Shown piece by piece: positions 13,989 to 25,289 of a stretch of DNA of 64,000 nt. Both the position numbers and the translations under genes were made by a program. Numbering within the stretch: position 1 is the first letter of the stretch; every line of letters starts with the position of its first letter. The stretch spans positions 11,252,602-11,316,601 of the forward strand of contig CM067514.1 in the NCBI GenBank assembly GCA_034509495.1, given 5' to 3'. The DNA comes from Acestrorhynchus altus (taxonomy: Eukaryota > Chordata > Actinopteri > Characiformes > Acestrorhynchidae). Below the pieces are notes generated by a model. It was not told the DNA's origin, ran no database searches, and was given only the letters and a program-made list of their open reading frames with translations.

Positions 13989-14036
<48 letters not shown>
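13974..14036. repeat. (GT)n microsatellite with AT lead
   Basis: A short TATATA lead, then about 22 GT units. Confidence 0.9.
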
Positions 14037-14540
14037 TTTTCAGTTAGGTGGACAGAAAGTTTAAGGATACTTTGTGTACTTCAAGTGTAAAAAACCTGTC
14101 TCACAATATCAAAGCTACAATATTACATTCCCGCTGGTTGAAGTTCTTCTGGTGTAATGATTGCAGTGTAGCATTTCCAGAGTTATGGCACACTAATTAC
14201 ACTAAACCTATTCCAATGATTATGCTCTGATTTACAGTAAAAGCACCGTTCCCTTTTCTCAAACCAAACCTACACCCCTGTGAAGAGTCTCAGCTTATCA
14301 GAGAGAGTTGCTGAAGAGAAGAGTTTATACTGTCCACACTTTTCTACCAGCCTGGAGGTCATATAGGAAATATATAGGAAAATATAGACCCAAAGACCCA
14401 ATCTGAGCAGGAGCTGAACACTGAGCACTTATCTGTGGAGGAAAGAAAACCGACTAAAGTGTAGAAGATTGTGAGAAAGACCTGTAAATGTCGGTGTCAT
14501 CAAGAGAGAGGCGGGGTGAGGTAAGTCTTTGAGGCAGTGC

Positions 14541-14613
<73 letters not shown>

Positions 14614-14776
14614 TAATTTCTGTAAAAAATAAAAAAAGTAAAAAAAAATGAAGTCCATTCACGAGCCAGCTAATCAAATTAGGCCTGTCACACTCCCCGT
14701 CACGCAGAAGAAATATGTTTGCTTGTTTTAATTTCTTTTCCATGTAATGTTGACCCTGAGGGTTGCAAATATTTCC

Positions 14777-14824
<48 letters not shown>

Positions 14825-14894
14825 ATGCTGATTAAATTCAATTTTATTCAAATGAAATCCCCCTCACCATGCCAGCATGGGAGTGCTAAGACAC

Positions 14895-14965
<71 letters not shown>
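14541..14965. repeat. Microsatellite cluster: (GT)n, (CT)n, (CA)n
   Basis: GT run at 14548-14613, CT run at 14780-14821 and CA run at 14893-14963. The GT and CA runs are complementary and 280 bases apart. The spacer at 14640-14760 is unique sequence. Confidence 0.9.
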
Positions 14966-16209
14966 CACAGATAATTAAGCAGAGGATGTGTTTCCTCTCC
15001 TCTCTCACTTTTTTAATTACAACTCTTTTGAGTGAGAGTGAGAGAGAAAGGCAGTAAAATATGGAGACTTCCTATGAGGGATGAAAAAAGCGAGTGAGCG
15101 TAGCTGATAGTCACACACCAGCATAATAAGTGTGAATATGATGATCGTGATTATGATGCAGCCCGCAGATAACAGTGATTAGATGAAGCACCGTATTTAT
15201 CAACATGTCAGGAGTAGTAGAGTTACAGTCCAACAACAGATCACAGAAGACTACAGATAACATTTAACATAGTTGCTAATGGACATGGCTATAGACAGAC
15301 AGAGAGAGAGATTAGATAGAGAGATAATTTTGCAATATATCTATCAAACACAGTCTCTAAGCTGTTAATCAGCCCTTCAATACCTTTATTAGATCCTTTA
15401 TAAAACCTCCAAGGAGTCACTTACAGTTTAGAATAACATCCTCAAGTCATTTCCAGCAGCGTAAGTAAGGAAGAGCAATGAACAGACCACCTTCACCTTC
15501 TGAAAAGCAGACATAACTAACCAAAATCTTATTGTGAAATAATAACAACCTCTAAGCTGGTAATTAATCATTGGGACCTAACAACGTTTTAAAACCTACA
15601 AGGAGTTGATGAAGAATAGGATAACATAAAAAAAAAATATTTATAGTTAAAATAGTGGCTCATAAAGGTAAAGTACGGTACAGTTCAATTATATAAACTG
15701 CAAAAATGACCCTAGAGAACTGTTTCTAGGAATGTACCACCTTGGATATCAATGCAACTACTCAGCAACAGCACAGCAATTACTTTTAACAGCACAGAAC
15801 TACCCAGCAACCACCCAGCGAAACCCTAGCAATCACCTAGGAATTGCCTGTGCTGTGTAATCACTCTTTTTCTTGCCGTTGTCTGTTGTCATTCATTTCC
15901 TTAATGCCTTGTAATGATGTGATTACGATATTAAAGTGTACTGATAAGTTTTTGGGGGAAAACTCTAAAACTGAAATGAGGCTCTTGCACCTTGTTGGGC
16001 CACCATATGTATGGCATCCTGCCGCACCTATACTCACAGATGTTGCTGTTGTGCCCATAAATTCTACACTACAATATGGGGTCGAGGCTCACGTTCCAGC
16101 CTTAGTTGTGTCTCAGCACCCTTACAAATGAGTTTTTTGCTGTTGTTTAATTTTTAAAACTGACGTTTTCTCTAATAAGATGAATAAATATTATGACCAT
16201 TGAAAGTGT
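14966..16209. other. No recognisable gene
   Basis: Unique sequence. The part at 15770-15845 repeats CAACCACCCAGC/GCAATCACCTAG-type phrases (low complexity). Confidence 0.45.
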
Positions 16210-16800
16210 ACAGTTAACATTGTAACAATTCAATTACAAGAGACCGCTTTGCCTTTCTCTCTCCTACCCTCAAATGTCTGTTTACAGATGGTCCTACCCA
16301 ACACAGTGTCTGTGGACACTGGTCACATTGGGTGCTTATCACCCCTGATGCTCTGATCCTAGAATCACTCCTGGTTCCAACTGCCAAATAAATCCTCAAT
16401 TGGTGATAAATTTGGTTATCAGAAAGGCCAAGAAAGTGTTGCAATCTGACAGAGACATTCCTTGGAAACCCTCGCTGTGTTGTGTTGCCATTAGAGGTGT
16501 CAGTGTCCCTCAAGTCACTACTAGGGGTGACTGTTGTATGCAATGGCTCCCCAGATCACAACAGCTGTTGGGCAGTTGTTGTGTTGTTCCACAGCAAAAA
16601 CAGAATTAAAGCACTCACCAGAAGCTCTCTGTACTCTAGCGCAACCATCACTGGAACCCAAACAGAACCTGGAGTGCTCACTAAACATGATATGGTACCT
16701 AAAAAAAAAAATGGGCAAAGACAGAAGCATTTTTCCACCCTCTTGTGCCCTCACCTGGTGTTTAATCAGCCCACAACTGTAATCTTTTACATATCTTCCT
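16210..16800 (-). mobile_element. Decayed Tc1/mariner-type transposase (WGAIAYNS family)
   Basis: Minus-strand translation gives FSEHSRFCLGSSDG (around 16670) and TAVVIWGAIAYNSH (around 16525-16560), core blocks of a Tc1-like DDE transposase (usually DESRF...VMVWGAIAYN). Upstream and downstream parts are out of frame or missing. I see no clear terminal repeats, so the limits are approximate. Confidence 0.65.
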
Positions 16801-19800
16801 GAGACACGACCGCTTGTCCAGGGAATGGCCTACAGCATTGGCCTATATTATTACTCCACATTTTCAGCAAAACGACATTTTAGAGAAAAATACATGAAAC
16901 TGGTCAATTTAAAAGCCTGGACAACTTTAAAATGACGTCAGGACAATTGAACATGAGCAATGCAGCTTTAATAAGATCACTGAAAGGCATGTAATCAGCT
17001 TTCATCTGGCAGAGAAATCCATTTTCTGGCCTCTAACAGCAGAGTGCAGGAAAAAAAAAAAAAAACACAAGCAGAGAATATGAACATGAAAGAAAAACAC
17101 AGCAGAAGCAGAGTTTAGCCAAGACTAAAGGCTAATTGCCTATGAAATGAGATTTTAAGCAGCAGAATTAACGGAGGTCAGAGCGCACAGAGGCAGCAGG
17201 GGCAGAGGAGAGCAAGCCACAGTGGAAATTACATTTGAAATGTTGATCTGAGACCAGTTATGCCATTTCTAATAACAACCAGAGTTAGCTTATTCAGAGG
17301 AAAGCGTGCCCTGGACATGCAAAAAGGGCAGCTTTTGCTAAGTGAAGGCCAAGAAGCACTTGTTTAGCTGGCAGCCAAAGTATGTTCACGTTGGTAGCAC
17401 TAATGATTCCTTACACTGTGTGCTGCAGCTTGATGTGTCAAAGATGCACTTTCTTCACTGGGAATTGCACAGACTGCTTCTGGTACTGCTTTTACACCAG
17501 GATTATTTTAAGGAGGTTATGGGCCCTGAGTCATCATTTTGTATGTCTTGTTTATTAATGTTAAATTACATTAATACACTATGTGGGTAAATATTTGTGG
17601 TAGGGTTACCTCCAAGTACTGATTCACTTCAAATCCATCTCACAAGAGTAGCATAGTGAGGGCATAACATAGTGCTAATGTTAGCAGTATCCTGCAGCCA
17701 CTGCTGATGAAGCACGAAGGTGAACAGCCAAAGGTTAAACATAATCGTGTGGAATACTTTTTTACAGCTCGTGTAGACGTTCACACTCTGACGTGTGTGT
17801 GCATTGAGGTTCCAAGCGGTTCATGTGTGTGTTTCATTTTGCTGCACATTCCTGTCAGTTTGTACTATGTCTGACTCAACCAAAGCTGCTGTAAAATGTG
17901 TAAAACTAATTCTGTCTCGTGGGGAAGCTGAGTAAAGAGTCTGCTCTGGTGTTACACGTGTAGTCCACACTACATCAAAGCTAATCTAGCACTATTAACA
18001 GCAAAAAATATGATGTCTGCTGTCGTTGTAGGAGAGTCGGGATTCGTCAAGCACGGCCAGACATCAGCAGTGAATCACTCTGATGTGTAAAGAAATATAT
18101 GGGCATGTTTCTTTTTATATGTGAGGTTTGTTTCAAATATATATATATTTATTTTCAAAATATAACTTCAAAATATATTTGGAATTGCAGTACATTATGG
18201 ATTCTTGGCCTCTTTCATGTTATTACATATCTCTTATATAAATAGATATATTTTCAATAAGGGGGTAAAAAAATACTGTTAGGTACAGATTCAGCACCAT
18301 GACTAATGCCAAGCGTGGTCTAGAGGACTACAAGTCTCTAGACACCACAAGACCCGGGCCAACAATGGGACCTTTGCCAAACACTTTAATTGCAATTACT
18401 ATAGCATGTATTAATTATAAAATCTCACTGAGATTAAAAGTTTTATCATTTTCCTGCCTCTGGTGTCCTTCTGGTAGAACTCATGATGGTTCACATTCCA
18501 AAAAATGATGGTGTTCCATCTGATACTTTTAGGATAAGGTAGGGGGATTAAATGTTTTAGTACCCCAGGAAACAATAAATGAGCAGATGTCTCAATATGT
18601 TTGTCCATGTAATGTAGGGAGGTTTTCAACTGTATGCCAACTCTCCTGGAAAGACTTTTCTTTAGATTTTGCATTGCTGTGAGGAGGACTTGATTGAATT
18701 CAGCCATGAAACCAGGCTAATGATGGAGGATTAGTTATCCCAAATGTATTGGATGGAGTTCTACTGCTTCCCAGATCAATGCTGGTGGGCTTTATACTGC
18801 TCTTATCAACAACTGGCCTTTGACACTATTACCTACGACTGATAATGTTGTTTAGATTTTGTATACTGGGTACACTCACCGAACTCCCTCGTAGCTCCAC
18901 TTCCTTGGTGTTCTTTTAGAGACTGTAGAGACTTTTGTGTTAGCCATCCTCTGGGCTTTCATCAGTGGTCTGATGGAAGCTGGATGTTCCTGTGTGAAAG
19001 ACAAACTGTCAATTTGTGTAAAACCCCAGCAACACCTCCATCCCTGGTATGCTAGAACCAGCAACACACACATACACACATTAATGTCAGTGTCACCGTT
19101 GAGCTGAAGGTGGTCTGCCAGGATAATTGAACTGTAAACTGTAAACCTGTCCACCTATTTGTTTCCATTAAATGAGTTTTCAATAAAATGGCCAAGACGT
19201 GTAGGTGGATACGTGGAAAATGAAAAGGGAACTTTAGTTTGCCTTTGGAAGTTGGCAGAGGCAATCCTCTCCCACCATTATCACCGGCCAAACAACACCA
19301 CCCTCAATATGTGTGAGTGTGTGTGTTTGCATCAGCAGACGGTGACGAATCCGTCTCAGTGAGAGGTAAAAGACTGTGCCGCGTCTCTGAGACTAATGGC
19401 ACTTTTAAGAGTCATTTGTTTGTCTTTCCTGACTGGATAAAGATGCTCTTCATTAATAAAGCATGCACTCACAAACATCACTCTCCATTAAAGTTGGAGG
19501 ACCACTTCGCTCCATCTCAGCCAGACTGAGGTACATGATGCAGACTGAGATAATACACTTAAAGTGAGTGCTTGATACGAGAGGGTCTCACCATCAACTT
19601 AGAAGCAGGACATGCAATTTCTGTTGGTTAAGCTGGCGTTCGATTGAGATTATGTTACTATCTCAGCATAGTTCTACTGTTTGGGACCACCAGCACTAAT
19701 TGTGAGTGACAGAAGAGATGGACTTACAAGGCTAACCTATTTTGTTTGGACCTGTCCCTTGAACTCCACCTTCAACATTTGAGAAAATATTCAACCCCCA

Positions 19801-20439
19801 TAAGGCACATTTAAACTGATTTATGCATGAAAATGAACAAGTCTGTGTCAAATTATGTCACTAACTTATTTATATAAGTTTTTTTTTCTAGGTTGGACAT
19901 GTATGTTATGCAGTTTGTCCACTAAAGGACGGTTCAGAGTCAAAGGTTTGGACAACAACAAACATGGTAATGGTGACAGAGGTTGTGATAATGTACTTGG
20001 ATCAATAAAGATAACAGAGGTGATGGAGGAAACACTGCCATTAGTTTCATTTCTATTAAAGTTTCTTTTTTCTCATGTCCAGAGACGATGGACATGGTCA
20101 TGTTTCTCTTGGACCATTGGCTACACTGCTCCCAGTTTCCAGTGGTGCTACTCCATTCCATCCATAAGCTGTAAGTGTACAAATGCCAACAAAACGAACA
20201 CAGACGTCAGACTGAAGGCTCCATCCATATCCATATTTGTACTCAACACTGAGGATAAATGATTAGAAGTTCAGATTAGATTCAGATTCATCTGATTCAC
20301 ACACTTGTCCCAAATAGTATTTGTATGGAAAAATAATATACTCCTTAACAAACTGTCAGAATTCCTTATTTGTCAGCAGAAATTGACTTTGACTCGCTCG
20401 TTGTAGAACATGAGCTTTTTTGCTATTAATTTACACCTG
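16801..20439. other. No recognisable gene; one possible conserved element and one repeat
   Basis: Apart from the repeat remnant at 18295-18622 I see no coding signature. 16970-17260 has a non-repetitive, homeodomain-site-rich look (see findings). Confidence 0.4.
18295..18622. repeat. Degraded CAAATGTTTGTGGACA-type fish repeat
   Basis: The block CACCATGACTAATGCCAAGC at 18295 and the end block AGCAGATGTCTCAATATGTT then TGTCCATGTAATGTA at 18580-18616 match internal and terminal parts of the copy at 29840-30185. The middle is diverged. Confidence 0.45.
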
Positions 20440-20720
20440 TTTTGTTAAGCCTTGAGCTTGGGATCATTGTCCTCCAGAAAGGTGAAGGTTCTCCCGTGTT
20501 TAATAGACTGTTGTCGTGCAGTATTTCCCTGTACATTAGTTTTAACAAGATGCCCAGTCCCTGCTGAGGAGGCTCTTTCTCACAACATAATGCTGCCACC
20601 ACCATACTTTACTGTTGGGATGGAGTTTGCTGAGGAATTTTTATTCATGTATTTGTCAGCTTTAAAAGATGCCTTCGCACAACATGACACTGCCACCACT
20701 ATGCTTCACTGATGCAAAAT
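20440..20720 (-). mobile_element. Decayed Tc1-like transposase with DNDPK motif
   Basis: Read on the minus strand, VKYGGGSIML (20583-20613) is followed, in the order expected for Tc1 transposases, by TFTFLEDNDPKLK (about 20450-20490), which includes the second catalytic Asp region (FQQDNDPKH in active elements). Stops and deletions separate the blocks. A second partial copy of the YGGGS-like segment sits at 20675-20712. Confidence 0.7.
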
Positions 20721-21509
20721 TAGGTGTTACACCACATATAGCATTTTGAATCATGGCCAAAAACGCTGTAACTTTTAAGTATTTAAGCCTTATCAGTGCA
20801 TCAAGACATGACTGTTCATGCACTAAGGTTGACAAATGACCAAAACAGGTTGATGAGGCCTCTCACACTTTGCCAAAAAAATTTCTGGCCATGAAATAAG
20901 ATTAAATTCTCTTTCAGTCTCAAAATCATACCCATACAAATACACCCTCAATGCCTCAGCTAATGTATTTAATATTTCTCTGTTCTAGCCAGGCTGGCAG
21001 TAGCCCAGAGCTGTGGTCAAGGAACAAACTTGCGACTTGAATAATAATAATGTCTGACCACTTCCAGTTCAACAGATGTTTATGTCCGTGCAGCCTTTCA
21101 CTGGCACAAGGTTTTAGTTCTAAGAGCTCCAAACCTCGCTGGTCATTTGGGTTGTAATTGAGGGCGCCTTTCTGACATAATGCAACATTGTCACGGCGAC
21201 AGGGTCATTAGTGTCACTGTGGAACTTGGTGCTGGAAACGACACGTTTCAGCTGGTGACTTCAAAACAACTTTCAGCAGTGTGGGCCGACAATGCCATCA
21301 AAGATCAGCAGAGGAATTCAGCTCACGTCCTCTCAGCTCTCCTCTCTCAGCTAACACCGAGACAGATGGGGGGAAAAGACAGAGGGTGGCACAGCTAACA
21401 CTTTCTCTTACTTTTTTCTTTATTTCTTTCCTTTTTATCGCCTTGGGAGTGTAAATCTCTGACCTCAACACAATCCTATTCTCGTGTGACTCTCTTGTGA
21501 CTTGAACCC

Positions 21510-21745
21510 GGCACCTAAACCACTCCTGTGTTGTTTGGCCTTGAACTTGGGATCTTTTGTCCTTCTGAAAGCTGCAGTTTCTCCCATGCTTTGGTTTCTC
21601 AGCAAGCTTTAGAAGCAGGATGTCTTGTAGTATATGCTTGCATGTTACCGTCCATTCATCAGTCATTCAGTTTTAGAACATCAACCTTGCAACTTGCTAC
21701 TGCCACCACTATGCTTCACTGTTGGAGTGGTGTTTGTTGAGTAAT
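21510..21745 (-). mobile_element. Second Tc1-like transposase remnant
   Basis: Another copy of the antisense block: CTTGAACTTGGGATCTTTTG (21540) and TGCCACCACTATGCTTCACT (21702) match the DNDPK and YGGGS regions at 20440-20720, in the same order and about the same distance. It is more decayed. It lies about 0.8 kb from the first copy. Confidence 0.55.
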
Positions 21746-21894
21746 CAACTGAAATGTCACACAACGCATTAGAATTTTTCATCTCATCTACCCTGTGTGT
21801 TTATTTTGTATATTTGGTTTGATAATTTCTTGCAAAAAAAAAAAATGTAGGTACAACTGATACGTATGCAAAATGTAATATATTCGATTAGATC

Positions 21895-22095
21895 AGGGGT
21901 GTCAAACCAGGTGAGAAATGGGCTGGTGGGGCTGCAGGTTTTCACTCTAAACAATCAGCAGCAGCAGCTGATTCCACTTACTTAATCAATTAGCCAATCC
22001 TCAAACAACTGATCACATGAGCTTCTGTTTGGCAGGAATGAAAACCTGTAGCCACATTGGCCCATTTCTGACCCGGTTTAATGCCCCTGTATTAG
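21895..22095. mobile_element. Fold-back MITE-like element (AGGGGTGTCAAAC ends)
   Basis: The left end AGGGGTGTCAAACCAGGT and the right end ACCCGGTTTAATGCCCCT are imperfect inverted repeats. The inner parts also pair (CTGCAGGTTTTCACTC with GAATGAAAACCTGTAG). About 200 bases, no reading frame. Probably a hAT-type non-autonomous element (inference). Confidence 0.6.
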
Positions 22096-22286
22096 ATGTT
22101 TCATGGTTCTTCAGATGTGTCCTGAAACTTTTGGGTCAAAGAATGCATTTCGCTAAGAGTGTCACTTCAACCTGAAACCCCTAAACCCATTTTTTGAGAA
22201 TCATCATGATGGGATGATCCAGACATATTTTACATCATGTATATTTATGTTCTGCATATGTCCAATTTATGAAATACCCAACATAT

Positions 22287-22289
<3 letters not shown>

Positions 22290-22344
<55 letters not shown>

Positions 22345-22363
22345 TCCCATAAGTAATGGGACT
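22290..22363. repeat. (AT)n microsatellite next to GTCCCAT/ATGGGAC hairpin
   Basis: An AT run of about 50 bases followed by AGTCCCATAAGTAATGGGACT, a perfect 8-base stem with a 5-base loop. It resembles the CTCCCATTA/TAATGGGAG hairpin at 5988-6053. Confidence 0.75.
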
Positions 22364-23227
22364 CAAAATGCAGATCTAAGACCTAAAAATGCAGTTTTAA
22401 GAATAAGTTTACTTAAGTTTTAACTTTAAGTTAACTCAAGGGCCACATCAGTTTCAGCAATGGTGTAACTCATAAAGTAGTTGAATGCATCCCCTAGAAG
22501 GGAGAATAATATTCAGTCATATATTATTAATACATATTCTACAACATATTCCCAATCCTTTAGTTTGAAATCCAGAAACTGCCAAACTAGTAGTCCAGCC
22601 TCCGATAAATGTTCTGCTCTTTTGCTGCAGTGGCCAACTGAGGAGATGAAAAAGCAAACAGAAATACACCAGACTGGACACAGCTAAGCAGAAAAGGTTG
22701 AATCAGCTGAATCACCACCTTCACATCTGTTTTTACACCCTCACTTTACACGCATGCTGCCTCACTGTAGCCAAGGCAGGATGACCCAGTGCAGACCGAT
22801 TCATAATGCAGCTCTGATTGACTGAAAGCCTGGAGCTCCACAAAACCATCACCGTCAGTCAGACACAGACCTGTTGTCCTGCTCCGGCCTGAGGAACTGG
22901 AGCTTTTGTATTTTTCTTAAGCTAACACTTCATTCAGCTGAGGAGGAATCAGTCAAGCCCTTTGTGAGCAGAGCTCCTGTCTTGGAGCTGGAAAGCAGAA
23001 TGTTTGATTTTCACTGTTACACTGTCAGTTTGTAACACTTGCTTTTACACGTTTTTTTTTTTTTTTTCTGAAAATAAAAGCACTAGATGGGAAAACAACA
23101 TGTTAGATGGATTTTATTGCATTCAGCCTCACAAGAGCATCAGTGAGGTCAAGTACTGAATGTTGGATTGGTTCTGCCTCTCCGACTCATCCAAGAGATG
23201 TTAAATAGAGCTCCATCACTCTAGAGC

Positions 23228-23402
23228 AGGAGTCACCAACCTTGCTCCTGGAGAGCAACCTTCCTGTAGACTTTCAATTCAACCCAAATCCACCCCACCT
23301 GATCTAGATAATTACTGGCTTCAAGTTCTTGATTGGCTGAATGGGGTGTGTGGAGTTGAAAGCCGCAGGATTGTAGTTCTCCAGGAGCAGGTTTGGTGAC
23401 CA
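23228..23402. mobile_element. Fold-back MITE-like element (GTCACCAACCTTGCTCCTGG)
   Basis: GGAGTCACCAACCTTGCTCC at the left pairs with GGAGCAGGTTTGGTGACC at the right. TCCTGGAGAGCAACC also pairs with the right arm. About 175 bases in all, with no coding potential. Confidence 0.6.
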
Positions 23403-23928
23403 TAGGGATCGATGGATGGTTGCTAGTAAGCTTTTTTGCTGTCAGTCGTACGGCAGGTCTGACTAGGTTAATGAGGAAATGCACATATGCACAACAGTTA
23501 GTGAACACAGGTGTCATCTCACATCACTTCAGATGCCTCCATACACACACCCCCTGCTGAGATCCCCCACCTCTTCACCTCCCTCACACACACACACACA
23601 ACCCTGCTCCAGCTAAGGACCAGGTTTCTGGTGATGGACTATAAAAAAGTGGACTATATTGGTGAACTCGTTTTACAACTGCAAAACAAATAAATCAGAT
23701 CTAACACGACTGACACAAACTGACTTGTGGCAAAGATGGTATCCTAAAGCCTAAAATAATGTCCTATGTGAAACCATTTTTGGAGCTATATAGAAAACAT
23801 TTTCCACCAAGACCCTTAAACCGGGCAAAGAACCATTTAAGTATCCAAACGGTTCTGAATATATCATTGTAATCATACACGCATCCTGTATACAACCAGT
23901 TACAAACTGCAATTATCCTACATGCACT

Positions 23929-24065
23929 ACATGTGCAAATGTTTGTGGACACTCCTTTTATTGAATGCATTCAGCTAGTGTTAATCTGTATTCCTTGGTG
24001 ACACACACACCATTGACCTGTTGGGCACTGGAACCATGTTCTCTGGAATTCTGATACTCTGTCCA
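23929..24065. repeat. Fragment of the CAAATGTTTGTGGACA fish repeat
   Basis: It begins ATGTGCAAATGTTTGTGGAC and TTGAATGCATTCAGCTAGTG, matching one end of the longer copies at 29840-30185 and 58415-58925 in this window. Confidence 0.55.
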
Positions 24066-24235
24066 GTATTTTTTGGAATTTTTTGGAGAGCTGGGGATGA
24101 GTAGTCAATCTAAAATGAAATTTCCATAATTTAAATGAAATTCTGAAGAATGAAATTCTGAATTCTGATTATGTTGAGCTATATCCAGATCTATAGTAAA
24201 ACAAAACTATTTGAAATATTTCACATTACATGTCT

Positions 24236-24645
24236 TCTTCTTTCAGCTGCTCCCTTTAGGGGTCGCCACAGCGGATCATCTGCCTCCATCCTGCCCTATC
24301 CCCTGCCTCCTCTACTGTTACACCAACCATCTCCACGTCCACATTCACTACATCCATAAACCTTCTCTGAGGTCTTCCTCTTCTCCTTCTGCCCGGCAGC
24401 TCCATCTCCAACATTCTTTGTCCGATATATCCACTATTCCTCCTCAACACATGTCTAAACCATCTCAACCTGGCCTCTCTGGCTTTATCTCCAAACTGCT
24501 CCACCTTCACTGTCCTTCTGATCCGCTCATTTCTAATCTTCTCCATCCTTGTCACTCTCAGCATCTTCATCTCCAGTTCAGCCTCCTGTCTTTTAGACAG
24601 AGCTACAGTCTCCAAACCATACATCATAGATTTCACATTACATAT
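24236..24645 (-). mobile_element. LINE fragment: C-terminal end of a non-LTR retrotransposon polyprotein
   Basis: Minus-strand reading shows YGLETVALSKRQEAELEMKM then RVTRMEKIRNERIR, RLRWFRHVLRR and GRRRRGRPQRRFMDVV, ending WRQMIRCGDP. This is the sequence after the reverse transcriptase in many fish LINE copies. It is open for about 130 residues, so the copy is relatively young, but RT and endonuclease are absent (5' truncated). The plus-strand start, CTGCTCCCTTTAGGGGTCGC, is a known 3'-end block of such repeats. Confidence 0.8.
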
Positions 24646-24749
24646 AAATAACATCCACCAGCACCCAACAGCTCCGCCCCGTTCACACAATAAGCTAATG
24701 GGGAGCATAGAGGTTGGAAATGTACCAATGAATTACTACTGATTACAAT

Positions 24750-24948
24750 CTGTTTATATGGAGAATTTAAAATGGAATAACAAAGAAGCAGATCTGAGAG
24801 CTTTCTTCTTAATTTCTCTCCTGAACTAGAGGAGAGATTTTAAGAAGGTCTCAGATCTGGCTTATAGAAGGACCTTCAGGAGAAAATTTAAGAAGGTCTC
24901 AGATCTGGTTCTTTGTTATTAAATTTTCCAGATAAACAGTGGTTTTAA
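24750..24948. mobile_element. Fold-back repeat with three AGATCTG-containing segments
   Basis: The left arm (GGAGAATTTAAAATGGAATA, then ACAAAGAAGCAGATCTGAGA) pairs with the right arm (TCAGATCTGGTTCTTTGTTA, then AAATTTTCC). Between them a direct copy of TTTAAGAAGGTCTCAGATCT occurs twice (about 24837 and 24887). No reading frame. Confidence 0.6.
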
Positions 24949-25007
24949 AGCAGAACAAGCTTAAATCACACAAGGGGTACTATAAACCATTCTGAAATGT
25001 TGCAAAG

Positions 25008-25018
25008 GAGTGTGTGTG

Positions 25019-25069
<51 letters not shown>

Positions 25070-25249
25070 ATCCATGTACCACCATCACAGTTTCACTTCA
25101 CATTTTAATAGAATTTATCCAATAGTTTCTGTATGGATTAACATTTACAGACACCAGACCGGGGGTCTTTCTGTGGTTTCAGAGTTGATTTGCCCTTTCG
25201 AGAGGTTACAAAGTTATTGCAAAATGGTGTGAAACCTCAAGGAGTGAGT

Positions 25250-25288
<39 letters not shown>
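25008..25288. repeat. (TG)n and (GA)n microsatellites
   Basis: TG run at 25010-25062 with one GC interruption, and GAGT/GA run at 25240-25288. A purine-rich tract continues intermittently to about 25700. Confidence 0.9.

Positions 25289-25289
<1 letters not shown>

Noticed and set aside
19855..20262. 135-codon plus-strand frame
   Set aside because: No recognisable domain, no conserved splice context, and it sits beside Tc1 remnants; insufficient support.
24256..24708. 150-codon minus-strand frame considered as a host gene
   Set aside because: It is the C-terminal segment of a fish LINE polyprotein with the typical GRRRRGRPQRRF motif.
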